Source: an uncultured Clostridia bacterium
GTDB lineage: Bacteria > Bacillota > Clostridia > Monoglobales > Monoglobaceae
Assembly: GCA_945878965.1 (NCBI GenBank)
Contig: CAMCUJ010000105.1
Span: 1 to 5,762 of the forward strand
DNA length: 5,762 nucleotides
Direction of reading: 5' to 3'
Below, in pieces: positions 5,625 through 5,762 of the stretch. Every line of letters begins with the position of its first letter. Positions within the stretch are counted from its first letter, which is position 1. Under the pieces are notes generated by a model. The model saw only the letters and a program-made list of their open reading frames with translations. It made no database searches and had not been told where the DNA came from. The translations under genes and the position numbers were made by a program.

Positions 5625-5762
5625 GGTACTGTTAGACTTTTTAGGGTATAAATTTTATTTTTGGTCTAATGAAAATGGTGAGCCAATTCATATTCAGATT
5701 TCAAAAGGGAAACAGACCAATAATTCAACCAAGTTTTGGATAAAGCGAAATACGATTGAATT
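5617..5762 (+). CDS. DUF4160-like protein, 5' part (runs off the window)
   Basis: The first 48 residues of an open frame are visible, and the window edge cuts it. The start is TTG at 5617, supported by AAGGAAGG (5601-5608) 8 bases upstream and by the residue pattern: PKVLLDFLGYKFYFWSNENG then EPIHIQISKGK looks like the N-terminus of DUF4160 proteins, which usually begin MP and carry a strand, a W/Y-rich segment and a P-[IV]-H-[IV]-[HQ] motif. No in-frame ATG occurs in the visible part. It overlaps the preceding gene by 8 bases in another frame, so the two are probably one operon. DUF4160 has no established biochemical role that I can state; genes of this kind often sit beside another small gene. 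It should be treated as partial because of the window boundary, not as truncated. Confidence 0.7.
   Translation, partial: MPKVLLDFLGYKFYFWSNENGEPIHIQISKGKQTNNSTKFWIKRNTIE

Overview
This window looks like chromosomal DNA of a low-GC, endospore-forming member of the Clostridia. The evidence is an intact spoIIE gene, SpoIIE being confined to endospore formers, together with a rubrerythrin typical of anaerobes, strong AGGAGG-type ribosome binding sites and AT-rich intergenic DNA. A gut Oscillospiraceae/Ruminococcus-like host would fit, but that family-level placement is a guess. No rRNA, tRNA, CRISPR array, transposase or phage gene was seen.

Layout from left to right. Positions 1-95 hold hairpin-forming intergenic DNA that resembles part of a larger element at 870-1190. 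A Rho-independent terminator (96-142, minus strand) ends the rubrerythrin gene rbr (159-782, minus). A 411-base gap (783-1193) contains the rbr upstream region, with a weak PerR-like palindrome, and then about 320 bases packed with inverted repeats and no convincing gene. Next is spoIIE (1194-3623, minus). A 230-base divergent intergenic region (3624-3853) carries a promoter with the unusual 21-base -35/-10 spacer known for spoIIE, plus several Spo0A-box-like sites. The HD-domain CCA-adding tRNA nucleotidyltransferase cca follows on the plus strand (3854-5182). After it come two tandem near-consensus sigma-A promoters, a leader stem-loop, a small acidic protein gene (5352-5624) and the start of an overlapping DUF4160-like gene (5617 to beyond the window end).

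Three genes are core functions: peroxide defence (rbr), compartment-specific sigma-F activation during sporulation (spoIIE) and tRNA 3'-end maturation (cca). They look like independent units rather than one pathway. The most accessory-looking part is the right edge: a compact two-gene unit with its own strong promoters and translational overlap, resembling a small toxin-antitoxin-like or otherwise paired system. That function is inference only. The other item of interest is the inverted-repeat element flanking rbr in opposite orientations.
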